The notes beneath the pieces were generated by a model, which had not been told where the DNA came from, did not search any database, and worked only from the letters and a program-made list of their open reading frames with translations. The position numbers and the translations under genes are program-made. Shown here piece after piece: positions 1-6,740 of a stretch of DNA of 18,012 nucleotides. This DNA is from an uncultured Saprospiraceae bacterium. Lineage in GTDB: Bacteria > Bacteroidota > Bacteroidia > Chitinophagales > Saprospiraceae. The stretch lies in contig CALCMV010000245.1 in the NCBI GenBank assembly GCA_937967535.1, forward strand, positions 1-18,012, in the 5' to 3' direction. Every line of letters starts with the position of its first letter. Position 1 is the first letter of the stretch.

Positions 1-1
1 T

Positions 2-592
2 ATTGTTTTGAATAACAGCTTATTTGTACAAGGCGGAGAAATGGCGGTTTCTACCTACGGAATTATTAGTCGCATGATGATGTTTGCCAATTTTCCTGTC
101 TTGGGCATCGCACAAGGTTTTGTGCCGATTTTGGGCTTTAATTACGGGGCGAAATTATTTGAACGAGTCAATAAATTGGTCACTTTATCCATCAGAACGG
201 CAACGCTTATCGCGTTCGGAATTTTCACCGGAATCATGGTTTTTACACCACAACTCGTTGGCTTTTTTACGACAGACGCTACCCTTATCAAACAAGCAAC
301 TATTGGTCTGCGCTTGGTGTTTTTGGCAACGCCCTTGATAGCTATTAACCTACTCGGAAGTGCTTATTTTCAAGCCATCGGCAAAGCTATGCCTGCTCTA
401 TTATTGACACTCACCAAGCAAGGATTTTTCTTGATTCCCTTGCTGTTTATTTTGCCAAGTATATTTGGTTTGAACGGTGTTTGGTTTGCATTTCCGATTG
501 CGGATGTGGGCGCGGCGGTGATTACTTTTTGGTTTTTACGAAAGGAGTTGAATCAATTGCCCCTTGATGCTACGAAGATAACTCGTTACTAA
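2..592 (+). CDS. MATE family efflux transporter, C-terminal part (5' end outside window)
   Basis: About 196 residues of an integral membrane protein that is open at the left edge; the reading frame is continuous from base 2, so the TTG at base 8 is not a true start. Several long hydrophobic segments are visible, and the stretch FVPILGFNYGAK followed by a basic loop matches the conserved entry into the second half of MATE exporters, where QP-x-x-x-YNYGA is typical. The fragment would cover roughly transmembrane helices 7-12. MATE proteins export drugs or metabolites across the inner membrane, driven by a sodium or proton gradient. The substrate cannot be told from this half. The stop TAA is directly followed by the ATG of the next gene, so the two may be co-transcribed. 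Confidence 0.85.
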   Translation: MVLNNSLFVQGGEMAVSTYGIISRMMMFANFPVLGIAQGFVPILGFNYGAKLFERVNKLVTLSIRTATLIAFGIFTGIMVFTPQLVGFFTTDATLIKQATIGLRLVFLATPLIAINLLGSAYFQAIGKAMPALLLTLTKQGFFLIPLLFILPSIFGLNGVWFAFPIADVGAAVITFWFLRKELNQLPLDATKITRY

Positions 593-1069
593 ATGCTTTT
601 TATGAGAAACGAATTCATATTTTTAATATTACTACTTGTGTCATGTTCAAGTTTAAAACAAACAAATCTAAATACCGATAAAGAAATGCCTGAAGAGGAA
701 TACATAGGATACAGACCAACTGTGGAAGAATTCAAAATTGTTTTTTTCAGCGACTGTCTTTCCAAAAGTTTAAATGACAAGCAAGTCGATTATCATTTAA
801 GAAATGACGGCAGTTACACACACGACTTCGGACTTGGACTTAAAAATTATAAAACAATTAGGTCGTTTTCCGAAATGGTCGTAGAAGAAATCCGCAGAGA
901 TAGTATCGAATGGACGAATCAATTTTGTAAAGGTTGTTCGGAAGAAGAAGTAGAACATTTCAAAAAACAAGGTATAGTAGGCAAAAAAACCCTTAAATTT
1001 TGTCTTGATTATTATACGAGTGAGGAGTTAGATTCTATTGCGAGAGTTAGTATTTTTGGGGGAGAATGA
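593..1069 (+). CDS. Small SPII lipoprotein resembling T6SS amidase immunity protein Tai4
   Basis: 158 residues. The N-terminus is a short hydrophobic stretch ending in the lipobox LVSC, so the protein is probably a periplasmic-facing lipoprotein. ATG 593 abuts the stop of the MATE gene; ATG 602 (MRNEFIFL) gives a more typical charged signal-peptide start and is a good alternative. The mature part begins with a helix containing FFSDCLSK. It has a mid-region FGLGLKNYKTIRSF and ends with KFCLDYYTSEELDSIAR. This layout, in particular the CxDYYxSxELD ending, resembles Tai4-type immunity proteins, which bind and neutralise type VI peptidoglycan amidase effectors in the periplasm. The assignment rests on remembered family pattern, not a search. 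No amidase effector is visible next to it. Confidence 0.5.
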   Translation: MLFMRNEFIFLILLLVSCSSLKQTNLNTDKEMPEEEYIGYRPTVEEFKIVFFSDCLSKSLNDKQVDYHLRNDGSYTHDFGLGLKNYKTIRSFSEMVVEEIRRDSIEWTNQFCKGCSEEEVEHFKKQGIVGKKTLKFCLDYYTSEELDSIARVSIFGGE

Positions 1070-1241
1070 AAAGTATGTTTATACAAATTACAATCAAATG
1101 ATTATCAGTTGCTTTTTTAATTTTAATTCATTCCTATGAAAAATATACTCTATGCGATAGCTTTGTTCATTCTTGTGCAGTTCAAAGAGTCGATTTTAAT
1201 TATTTCTCCCAAATTCAACCACAAAAGTAATCTCACTGTTA

Positions 1242-1249
1242 TATCTTTG
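1242..1249 (+). promoter_or_regulatory. Candidate Bacteroidota promoter -7 box for lpd
   Basis: The sequence TATCTTTG fits the Bacteroidota -7 consensus TAnnTTTG and lies 39 bases before the lpd start codon, giving a short untranslated leader. No clear TTG -33 element is seen at the expected distance, so this is a partial match. Confidence 0.45.
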
Positions 1250-1288
1250 CCACTCGAAAAACGAATCACCAATAATGAATATTAAAAT

Positions 1289-2692
1289 ATGAAATACGAC
1301 GTAACAGTCATTGGCTCCGGTCCCGGAGGATATGTCGCAGCGATACGCTGCGCTCAATTGGGTATGAAAACCGCTATTATTGAACGTTACAACACGCTCG
1401 GCGGTACTTGTCTGAATGTGGGCTGTATTCCTTCCAAAGCCCTCTTGGATTCATCCGAACATTATCATAATGCACACAAAAATTTTGAGACGCACGGTAT
1501 CGGTGTTTCCGGCTTGAAACTGGACATGGCGCAGATGATAAAGCGCAAAGATGATGTAGTGGAACAAACCACCGGAGGCATCAATTTTTTGATGAAAAAA
1601 AATAAAATTGATGTCTATCACGGACACGGTTCTTTTGTCAATAAAAACACCATAAATGTAGCGAAAGATGACGGCTCAAACGAGACGATTGAGACAGACA
1701 AAACCATCATTGCTACCGGTTCAAAACCCATCACTCCGGCAGCATTTAATTATGATAAAAAGCGTGTCATTACGTCTACTGAAGCTTTGAATATCAATAA
1801 GTTGCCCAAGCGAATGACGGTCATCGGTGCGGGTGTGATTGGTTTGGAATTGGGCTCGGTATTTGCGCGATTGGGTACAGAGGTAGAAGTGGTCGAATAC
1901 GCCGACCGCGCCATCGCAGGTATGGACGGTGATTGTAGCAAAGAACTCACTCGTTCACTCAAAAAAGTGGGGGTCAAATTCCACCTGAAACACATGGTCA
2001 AAGAGGTCAAAGCCACCTCACGCAGCACCACCCTCGTAGCCGAGCATCGCGACACCAAAAAGCCACTCGAAATCAAGGCAGATTACTGCCTCGTCGCTAT
2101 CGGACGCTATGCCTATACTGATAATCTCGGCTTAGAAAATGTAGGCATCAAAACCGACGATAAAGGACGTATCGAAACTGACGCACACTTACAAACGAAT
2201 GTCGCGGGTATCTATGCGATAGGCGATGTCGTCAAAGGCGCAATGCTCGCCCACAAAGCCGAAGAAGAAGGTGTTTTTGTGGCGGAAAGCATGGCTGGCG
2301 GCAAGCCGCATATTGATTATAATTTGATTCCGGGTGTAGTTTACACTTGGCCCGAAGTTGCCGCAGTCGGACAGACAGAGGAGCAACTTAAAGCCGCCGG
2401 AGTGCCATACAAATCCGGTAAATTTCCCATGCGCGCACTCGGACGCGCCCGCGCAAGCATGGACATCGAAGGGATGATTAAGATATTGGCGCATAAAGAA
2501 ACAGACGAGGTACTCGGCGTTCACATGGTCGGACCGCGTGTGGCAGACCTTATCGCAGAGGCAGTGACAGCAATGGAGTTCCGCGCATCGGCAGAAGATA
2601 TTTCACGAATGAGTCATGCACATCCGACTTATGCAGAGGCGGTTAAAGAAGCAGCACTGGCAGCTACGGCGGATAGGGCTTTGCATATTTGA
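1289..2692 (+). CDS. lpdA: Dihydrolipoyl dehydrogenase (E3 component)
   Basis: 467 residues, the normal full length for E3. It reoxidises dihydrolipoamide on the 2-oxoacid dehydrogenase complexes and/or glycine cleavage H protein, passing electrons through a disulfide and FAD to NAD+. Visible motifs: FAD-binding GSGPGG (residues 9-14), redox-active disulfide in GGTCLNVGCIPSK with Cys41 and Cys46, NAD-binding GAGVIGLELG (about 180-189), second FAD motif YAIGDVV (about 309-315), and the C-terminal catalytic dyad in HAHPTYAE with His445 and Glu450. All key residues are present. ATG 1289 starts directly on the GSG fold as in homologues. No E1, E2 or glycine-cleavage gene adjoins it. It has its own candidate promoter and a strong terminator, so it is probably a single-gene unit. 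Confidence 0.97.
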   Translation: MKYDVTVIGSGPGGYVAAIRCAQLGMKTAIIERYNTLGGTCLNVGCIPSKALLDSSEHYHNAHKNFETHGIGVSGLKLDMAQMIKRKDDVVEQTTGGINFLMKKNKIDVYHGHGSFVNKNTINVAKDDGSNETIETDKTIIATGSKPITPAAFNYDKKRVITSTEALNINKLPKRMTVIGAGVIGLELGSVFARLGTEVEVVEYADRAIAGMDGDCSKELTRSLKKVGVKFHLKHMVKEVKATSRSTTLVAEHRDTKKPLEIKADYCLVAIGRYAYTDNLGLENVGIKTDDKGRIETDAHLQTNVAGIYAIGDVVKGAMLAHKAEEEGVFVAESMAGGKPHIDYNLIPGVVYTWPEVAAVGQTEEQLKAAGVPYKSGKFPMRALGRARASMDIEGMIKILAHKETDEVLGVHMVGPRVADLIAEAVTAMEFRASAEDISRMSHAHPTYAEAVKEAALAATADRALHI

Positions 2693-2697
2693 GACAA

Positions 2698-2733
2698 CTG
2701 ACGGTAGATGGTGGACGGCTGACGGTAGACGGT
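2698..2733 (+). repeat. Two imperfect 15-bp direct repeats after lpd
   Basis: CTGACGGTAGATGGT (2698-2712) is repeated as CTGACGGTAGACGGT (2719-2733), period 21, with one mismatch. They lie between the lpd stop codon and its terminator. Short CGGTAGACGGT-type intergenic repeats occur in other Bacteroidota genomes; no function is evident. Confidence 0.6.
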
Positions 2734-2736
2734 ATT

Positions 2737-2782
2737 ATTGCGGTAGAGAAAATTCATGAATTTTCTCTACCGCAATTTTTTT
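2737..2782 (+). terminator. Intrinsic terminator after lpd (40-bp perfect palindrome plus T tract)
   Basis: Bases 2737-2776 form a perfect palindrome centred on ATTCATGAAT, folding into a stem of about 18 bp with a 4-base loop, and are followed by a run of seven T. The flanking A-rich bases on the left mean it could also stop transcripts from the minus-strand genes to its right. Confidence 0.85.
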
Positions 2783-2839
2783 GTGAAAATGCGATAAAAT
2801 TCGTAATTTGATTAGAAATTCACATCAAAATTAGACCTA

Positions 2840-2893
2840 ATGAATACGACAGATATTGCAACTTACAAAGCTGAAAGAGGAAAACCAATTTAG
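2840..2893 (+). pseudogene. Possible 17-codon N-terminal remnant of an Uma2-like (DUF820) gene
   Basis: A short reading frame beginning MNTTDIATY and continuing KAERGKPI before a stop. The pattern of a short helix followed by YxxERGKPxP is what I recall at the start of many Uma2-family endonuclease-like proteins of Bacteroidota. Nothing of the rest of such a protein follows. It overlaps the decayed tail of the minus-strand toxin locus, so this 130-base stretch looks like a graveyard of truncated genes. Assignment is weak; it could be a chance frame. Confidence 0.2.
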
Positions 2894-2928
2894 GATTTGG
2901 TGTTATAATTTGATAGAATAAAATGAAA

Positions 2929-2973
2929 CTATGCGAGAGTAAGAATGATATTTGTGTCAAGTAAATAATCCAT
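2929..2973 (-). pseudogene. Truncated VapC-type PIN-domain toxin remnant
   Basis: On the minus strand an ATG overlaps the stop codon of the DUF433 antitoxin gene in the arrangement TAATG, the classic translational coupling of an antitoxin-toxin pair. The frame reads MDYLLDTNIILTLA and then stops at TAG (2929-2931). LLDTNI is the signature first strand of PIN domains, with Asp6 the first acidic metal ligand of the VapC ribonuclease. VapC proteins are normally 120-145 residues; no further PIN sequence is found in any minus-strand frame down to the lpd terminator. The toxin is therefore inactive: only the first 14 codons survive, followed by unrelated DNA, which suggests deletion rather than a simple nonsense mutation. 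Confidence 0.75.
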
Positions 2974-3290
2974 TAGTCCAACATAGCGAGTAGTTCTTCA
3001 ATCGGTTCTTGTATATCAAGTTCTGCGACCAATTTATCAAATTTTTCGCGGTCAATGCCTTGATAATTTTGTTCTCTCTTCAATTCTTCCACAGTGATTG
3101 TTTTTCGCATACCTTTGAAGAAAAATTCAGCCTGTTCTCGTTTTACCGAAGGAAAATGAAGTAAAAAATCATCAATCGTATCGCCGCCTTTGATATAATC
3201 AAAAAGATTTTTCACAGGTACGCGCGTACCTGTGAATACCGGCGCACCACTTTGAATTTCAGGTGAAATAGTAATGATATTTGCTTTCAT
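2973..3290 (-). CDS. DUF433-family antitoxin with C-terminal extension
   Basis: 105 residues. Residues 1-60 (ITISPEIQSGAPVFTGTRVP, then a KGGDTIDDFLLHFPSV helix) match DUF433 (PF04255), a small helix-turn-helix-like domain that acts as antitoxin to PIN-type ribonucleases and probably binds its own operator. DUF433 proteins usually end near residue 75. Here about 45 further residues follow, starting at an internal Met, with ITVEELKREQNYQG and a conserved-looking ending LDIQEPIEELLAMLD that may be the toxin-binding tail. Its stop codon overlaps the start of a truncated vapC. The antitoxin frame itself is intact, so it may persist as an orphan that can neutralise related toxins or act as a repressor (inference). 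Confidence 0.8.
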   Translation of the reverse strand: MKANIITISPEIQSGAPVFTGTRVPVKNLFDYIKGGDTIDDFLLHFPSVKREQAEFFFKGMRKTITVEELKREQNYQGIDREKFDKLVAELDIQEPIEELLAMLD

Positions 3291-3344
3291 TGATTGAATT
3301 TTCTACAAAATACAATTTTTCATTCAAAAAGCAAATTTTACAAC

Positions 3345-6059
3345 TTACAACTTCACCACCTTCCAAGTCCGAAACGCCCCATTCTCCAGCATCACCCGTA
3401 CCAAATAATGCCCTTTCGGAGCATCACTCAAATTAATTTTCTGCGTAGTATTATTCGCATTATTTAAATTATTTTGAAAAACATTTTGACCAAATAAATT
3501 AAACACATCTACACGCATATTTTTTTCTTGTGAATGATTTTGAATATAAAAAATACCTTCATTCGGATTGGGAAATAAAGTCATTTGGTCGAATACACTT
3601 GGCTCGTCCGTATTGGTAGCTATCAGGCTAAATTCCAACCAATTCAAGTTGAATGAAGGCGCAATAATCGCCAACCGGAGTTGATGCTGACCAGCCGGAA
3701 GATATGCTGTGCTTTCCGTTGTAGCCCATTGCTGCCAATCGCCCGTTGGTGAGAATGTTGGCGAATGTAATACTTGTGCATTTCCCTCACTATCAATCAA
3801 TTGCAATTGTAGTCCACCTGTTTCACTTAGTGCAGCGGTGCGGTACTCCACCCTATACGTACCCTCTTGTGCGACATTTATATTATAGTCCATAAAATCT
3901 CCGACATCCAGAAAACCGACATTTTTTCCACCGCCCGTATCAAAGGTATTTTCCAACTCCACACCCACCTGAAAAAAGAAATCTTCCGCCTCCACACGCC
4001 CCGGTATCGCGTGTATGATAGGAATGGTATTTTGTACTTCTTTGAAAGTAAACATATTCAAAATCGTTCCATCTGTCGCAAAAATATCGCTGCCCGCATA
4101 GTTCATACGAATCAGGTCAGTTGGTTGTAGAATTTCATCCACTGTGAAAGTAAGGATACGCGGATTGTCAGCATCCAAAATCACATCTGTAATTGCAATC
4201 GGATAGCCGCCGACAAGAATTTCAAAATTAGCCGGAGAGGGTGGGAGAGGGGCAGTCAGTGGCTTATTCAGATACAATGCAATCGTCTGATTATCAAGTG
4301 TAATGGCAGATAGAAATTCCGTAGCGATGTCGGTTGTTTCGCCCGTTTTCACCAATTCAATCGTACTCAAATTATAATCACGACCTTCGGAGTGGAAGCG
4401 AAATTTTCGATTATCGCTAGTCAGTACAACTCCTGAAATGGTGGTAGTTTGCCAATTTTGATAGCCTCCCGTAGCCGGCACAAAGCGCAAAATCGTCACA
4501 TCACTTCCATCTACCGAACAGCGAAAACGTCCGTCAAAATTTGGTGTTGCCATGCGTATTTTGAGGTCATAGACACCATTTTCTGTCACGTCAATTTCGT
4601 AATCCATCCATTCTCCTACTTCCAACCAACCGACATTATAACCATTCGATTGCGGGTCGAAGGAGGGTTCAATATCTACTCCGTCATTGCGATAAGACCA
4701 ACCTCTATTCCATGCAGAAAAACTGCCCGTAGAGACATGAAAAGTTGCCAAATCGGTATCAAAATAGGCTTCACCCACGCGCCCCATATCGTAATCAACA
4801 GCTTGTATCACACCCGGAATGGTATGAGTTGCAAAGGGTTTCGTACTATCATCATTGACCTGACGAAACATCGCATCAATAACCTCTTTTTGATAAATAC
4901 AATTTTCAATTTTGAGATTTTCGGTCAATTCCATCAAGGCATTTTTGGCAAAATTCGCGCTTGGTGGGGTGCCGCCGTTATTCCAATAATTTAGCAGAGT
5001 TTGATACCCCGAATTATTCACCACAGAAAGTGGTCCGGCGATGTCCTCTACCTTTTTCATGGGCCACCATGCCCAACCGATGTCGTTTTCTTCCAACAAT
5101 TTTATCGCATTCCGAAACCATACATTGGAGTTTTCGCCGCTTTCACCCAGATACAAAGGCACATCGTACTGTTCCCTTAAATCCAAGACCCACTGAATAG
5201 ATGCTTTATCATTGAAAGACCAATATTTGTGCGGACTATAAACCATATTATCATCCCAGGGCGGCGTGAGTCCCGTAAAGTCATTCGCAAACCAATTGCC
5301 TTCAATAAAAATAATATGTCGGTCATCTACCTCACGAATTGCATTCGTAATTTGCTGATACAGAGAACGTAATGCTGCACCACCGGGCAGATTCCAATTC
5401 GTTTCATTGATTAAATCATAGCCCGCTATCCACGGCTCATCCGCATATCGTTCCGCCAATCTGCGCCACAAAGCAACGCATTTTTCCCGATTCAGAGCGC
5501 TTTCCCAGAGTGAAGGTTTTGAAGGGTCATAATCGGAAATGCCCTGGTCGAAACCCTGTCCACCGGGGGCAGCGTGCAGGTCGAGGATGACGTACATGTC
5601 GTTTTGAGCGCACCACGAAATGAGGCTATCGGTCAGCGTAAAACCCTTTGTCAGCCAAGTCTGCTCTCCGCTAATCGGTTCATCTTCAATCGGTAAGGTG
5701 AATAGATTATAGTGCATCGGTAGTCGCACCGAGTTGAAGCCCCAAGCCTTGAGCGAGTCAATATCTGCCTTGCGACAGTGATTCGCCAACCACGCATCAT
5801 AAAATATATCTGTATCCGCCTCGCCAATCAATGCCTCTATTTCTGCCCGTATCTGATGCTGTGCATTCGCAAATCCCGCCGTTTTCAGCATATAGCCTTC
5901 CTGCAACATCCATCCGCCTAAGCCCATGCCGCGTAGGATGATGGTGTCGCCGTTTTCGTTGACTATTGCCTGTCCGTGGGTGGAGAGGTAGCTCTGCGCG
6001 TGGAGATTCACAGAGAGAAATATTAGGAGAATTATGCTATGTGGTATGGTATTTTTCAT
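3345..6059 (-). CDS. Secreted GH5 glycosidase with two CBM6 domains and a T9SS sorting tail
   Basis: 904 residues. Signal peptide 1-22 (cleavage after LHAQ). GH5 catalytic domain about 23-360: RGMGLGGW, SVRLPMHY, DLHAAPGGQ, acid/base Glu219 in INETNW, His277 in SPHKYW, and nucleophile Glu306 in LGESGEN. All key GH5 residues are present. A CBM6-like domain follows (about 410-570, with VGEWMDYEIDV and a C-terminal STIELV strand). Next comes an Ig/SwmB-like spacer (about 580-680), then a second CBM6 (about 683-815, VEAEDFF, GDFMDYNINV, LNWLEF). The last 80 residues (LFPNPNEGIFYI to WKVVKL) are a type A T9SS sorting domain, so the enzyme should be exported and anchored or released at the cell surface. 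Likely substrate is a beta-glucan or beta-mannan; the exact specificity cannot be read. The first CBM6 has VDYDMG where EAEDY is usual, a divergent start. Confidence 0.93.
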   Translation of the reverse strand: MKNTIPHSIILLIFLSVNLHAQSYLSTHGQAIVNENGDTIILRGMGLGGWMLQEGYMLKTAGFANAQHQIRAEIEALIGEADTDIFYDAWLANHCRKADIDSLKAWGFNSVRLPMHYNLFTLPIEDEPISGEQTWLTKGFTLTDSLISWCAQNDMYVILDLHAAPGGQGFDQGISDYDPSKPSLWESALNREKCVALWRRLAERYADEPWIAGYDLINETNWNLPGGAALRSLYQQITNAIREVDDRHIIFIEGNWFANDFTGLTPPWDDNMVYSPHKYWSFNDKASIQWVLDLREQYDVPLYLGESGENSNVWFRNAIKLLEENDIGWAWWPMKKVEDIAGPLSVVNNSGYQTLLNYWNNGGTPPSANFAKNALMELTENLKIENCIYQKEVIDAMFRQVNDDSTKPFATHTIPGVIQAVDYDMGRVGEAYFDTDLATFHVSTGSFSAWNRGWSYRNDGVDIEPSFDPQSNGYNVGWLEVGEWMDYEIDVTENGVYDLKIRMATPNFDGRFRCSVDGSDVTILRFVPATGGYQNWQTTTISGVVLTSDNRKFRFHSEGRDYNLSTIELVKTGETTDIATEFLSAITLDNQTIALYLNKPLTAPLPPSPANFEILVGGYPIAITDVILDADNPRILTFTVDEILQPTDLIRMNYAGSDIFATDGTILNMFTFKEVQNTIPIIHAIPGRVEAEDFFFQVGVELENTFDTGGGKNVGFLDVGDFMDYNINVAQEGTYRVEYRTAALSETGGLQLQLIDSEGNAQVLHSPTFSPTGDWQQWATTESTAYLPAGQHQLRLAIIAPSFNLNWLEFSLIATNTDEPSVFDQMTLFPNPNEGIFYIQNHSQEKNMRVDVFNLFGQNVFQNNLNNANNTTQKINLSDAPKGHYLVRVMLENGAFRTWKVVKL

Positions 6060-6247
6060 ACATGTTATTTTATGCTCAAAATACAGGATTATATCAAGTA
6101 ATTCATTGTATTGACCTTTAATTTTTTGAAAGATTATCGGTTCGCATATGAAAAGGTACTCTTCAAACCTGAAGACAGGATTTTACTTCCAATAAAAATT
6201 TAACACTAAAAAATCACCGAAATATTTTTATATTGAAAATAAACGCC

Positions 6248-6255
6248 TATATTTG
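6248..6255 (+). promoter_or_regulatory. Candidate Bacteroidota promoter -7 box
   Basis: TATATTTG matches TAnnTTTG and lies 35 bases before the 10-bp tandem array, so the array would be transcribed as leader RNA. No well-spaced -33 TTG is seen (the nearest TTG is only 12 bases upstream), so support is partial. Confidence 0.35.
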
Positions 6256-6290
6256 TTTTGTATTAATAAAACGCTAATTAATAATCCATC

Positions 6291-6387
6291 GTTCTAATCC
6301 GTTCTAATCCGTTCTAATCCGTTCTAATCCGTTCTAATCCGTTCTAATCCGTTCTAATCCGTTCTAATCCGTTCTAATCCGTTCTAA
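6291..6387 (+). repeat. Tandem repeat of GTTCTAATCC, 9 full copies plus a partial copy
   Basis: Nine perfect 10-bp units run from 6291 to 6380, followed by GTTCTAA. The preceding AATAATCCATC may be a degenerate unit. The perfect identity of the units indicates recent expansion and a likely copy-number-variable locus. Every reading frame through it contains a stop each 30 bases, so it is non-coding. The unit length is close to one DNA helical turn, which would keep any protein-binding face in register. Confidence 0.97.
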
Positions 6388-6644
6388 AAAAGGGATTACA
6401 ACTAAAACGGGAATTGATGTACACTTGAAAAACGGCGAACAAGGATACGGAAACGAGAGCTACTATATATACCAACAACATTTTCGATACCACAATGCCA
6501 AAAGTATGACAGATAATACGTCATGCTAACAGGTAAGGTATATTTATTTTTTCAATAAATCAACCATGCGCTTATGGAAGGAGACCCGTATGCTTGTACC
6601 CAATCTCATACCTACGCATACACAAAAATACTCATAAAAAAACA

Positions 6645-6675
6645 CCGCGTCTTCTCCGGCAAGAGAAGTACGCGG
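6645..6675 (+). repeat. GC-rich hairpin upstream of the frameshifted lipoprotein gene
   Basis: CCGCGT-CTTCTC pairs with GAGAAG-T-ACGCGG: a 12-bp stem with one bulged T and loop CGGCAA. It is not followed by a T tract, so it is more likely a leader structure than a terminator. Confidence 0.7.
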
Positions 6676-6689
6676 CACAATAAAACAAC

Positions 6690-6713
6690 GCAGTTTGCAC
6701 AAATGCGAACTGC
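6690..6713 (+). repeat. Second leader hairpin, 27 bases before the lipoprotein start
   Basis: GCAGTTTGCA pairs with TGCGAACTGC (10 bp, one G-U) around the loop CAAA. Together with the hairpin at 6645 it forms a tandem structure just upstream of the start codon; it might influence mRNA stability or translation. Confidence 0.65.
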
Positions 6714-6740
6714 AATTATTTTACCATTAAATTTAATATT

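Larger units (their letters stand above)
6060..6740. other. 681-base divergent intergenic region with tandem repeat and hairpins
   Basis: This AT-rich stretch separates the leftward GH5 gene from the rightward lipoprotein gene. It holds, in order: a small hairpin (TCTTCA/TGAAGA, 6160-6175), a candidate -7 box at 6248, a 10-bp tandem array at 6291-6387, about 190 bases without recognisable features, and two GC-rich hairpins (6645-6675, 6690-6713) separated by A/C-rich linkers. Frames of 15 and 56 codons occur near the right end, but none looks like a convincing gene. If transcription starts after 6255, the lipoprotein mRNA would have an unusually long leader of about 480 bases. Confidence 0.6.

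Noticed and set aside
1136..1285. A 49-codon frame with a hydrophobic start, ending 3 bases before lpd
   Set aside because: It overlaps the candidate lpd promoter box, its C-terminal half has no protein-like features, and the composition is that of intergenic DNA.
3867..5200. Several plus-strand frames of 79 to 181 codons inside the GH5 gene
   Set aside because: They are antisense to a clearly coding gene and show no family features.
6291..6387. Tandem array as a CRISPR array
   Set aside because: The units are 10 bp and contiguous, with no spacers, and no cas genes are visible.
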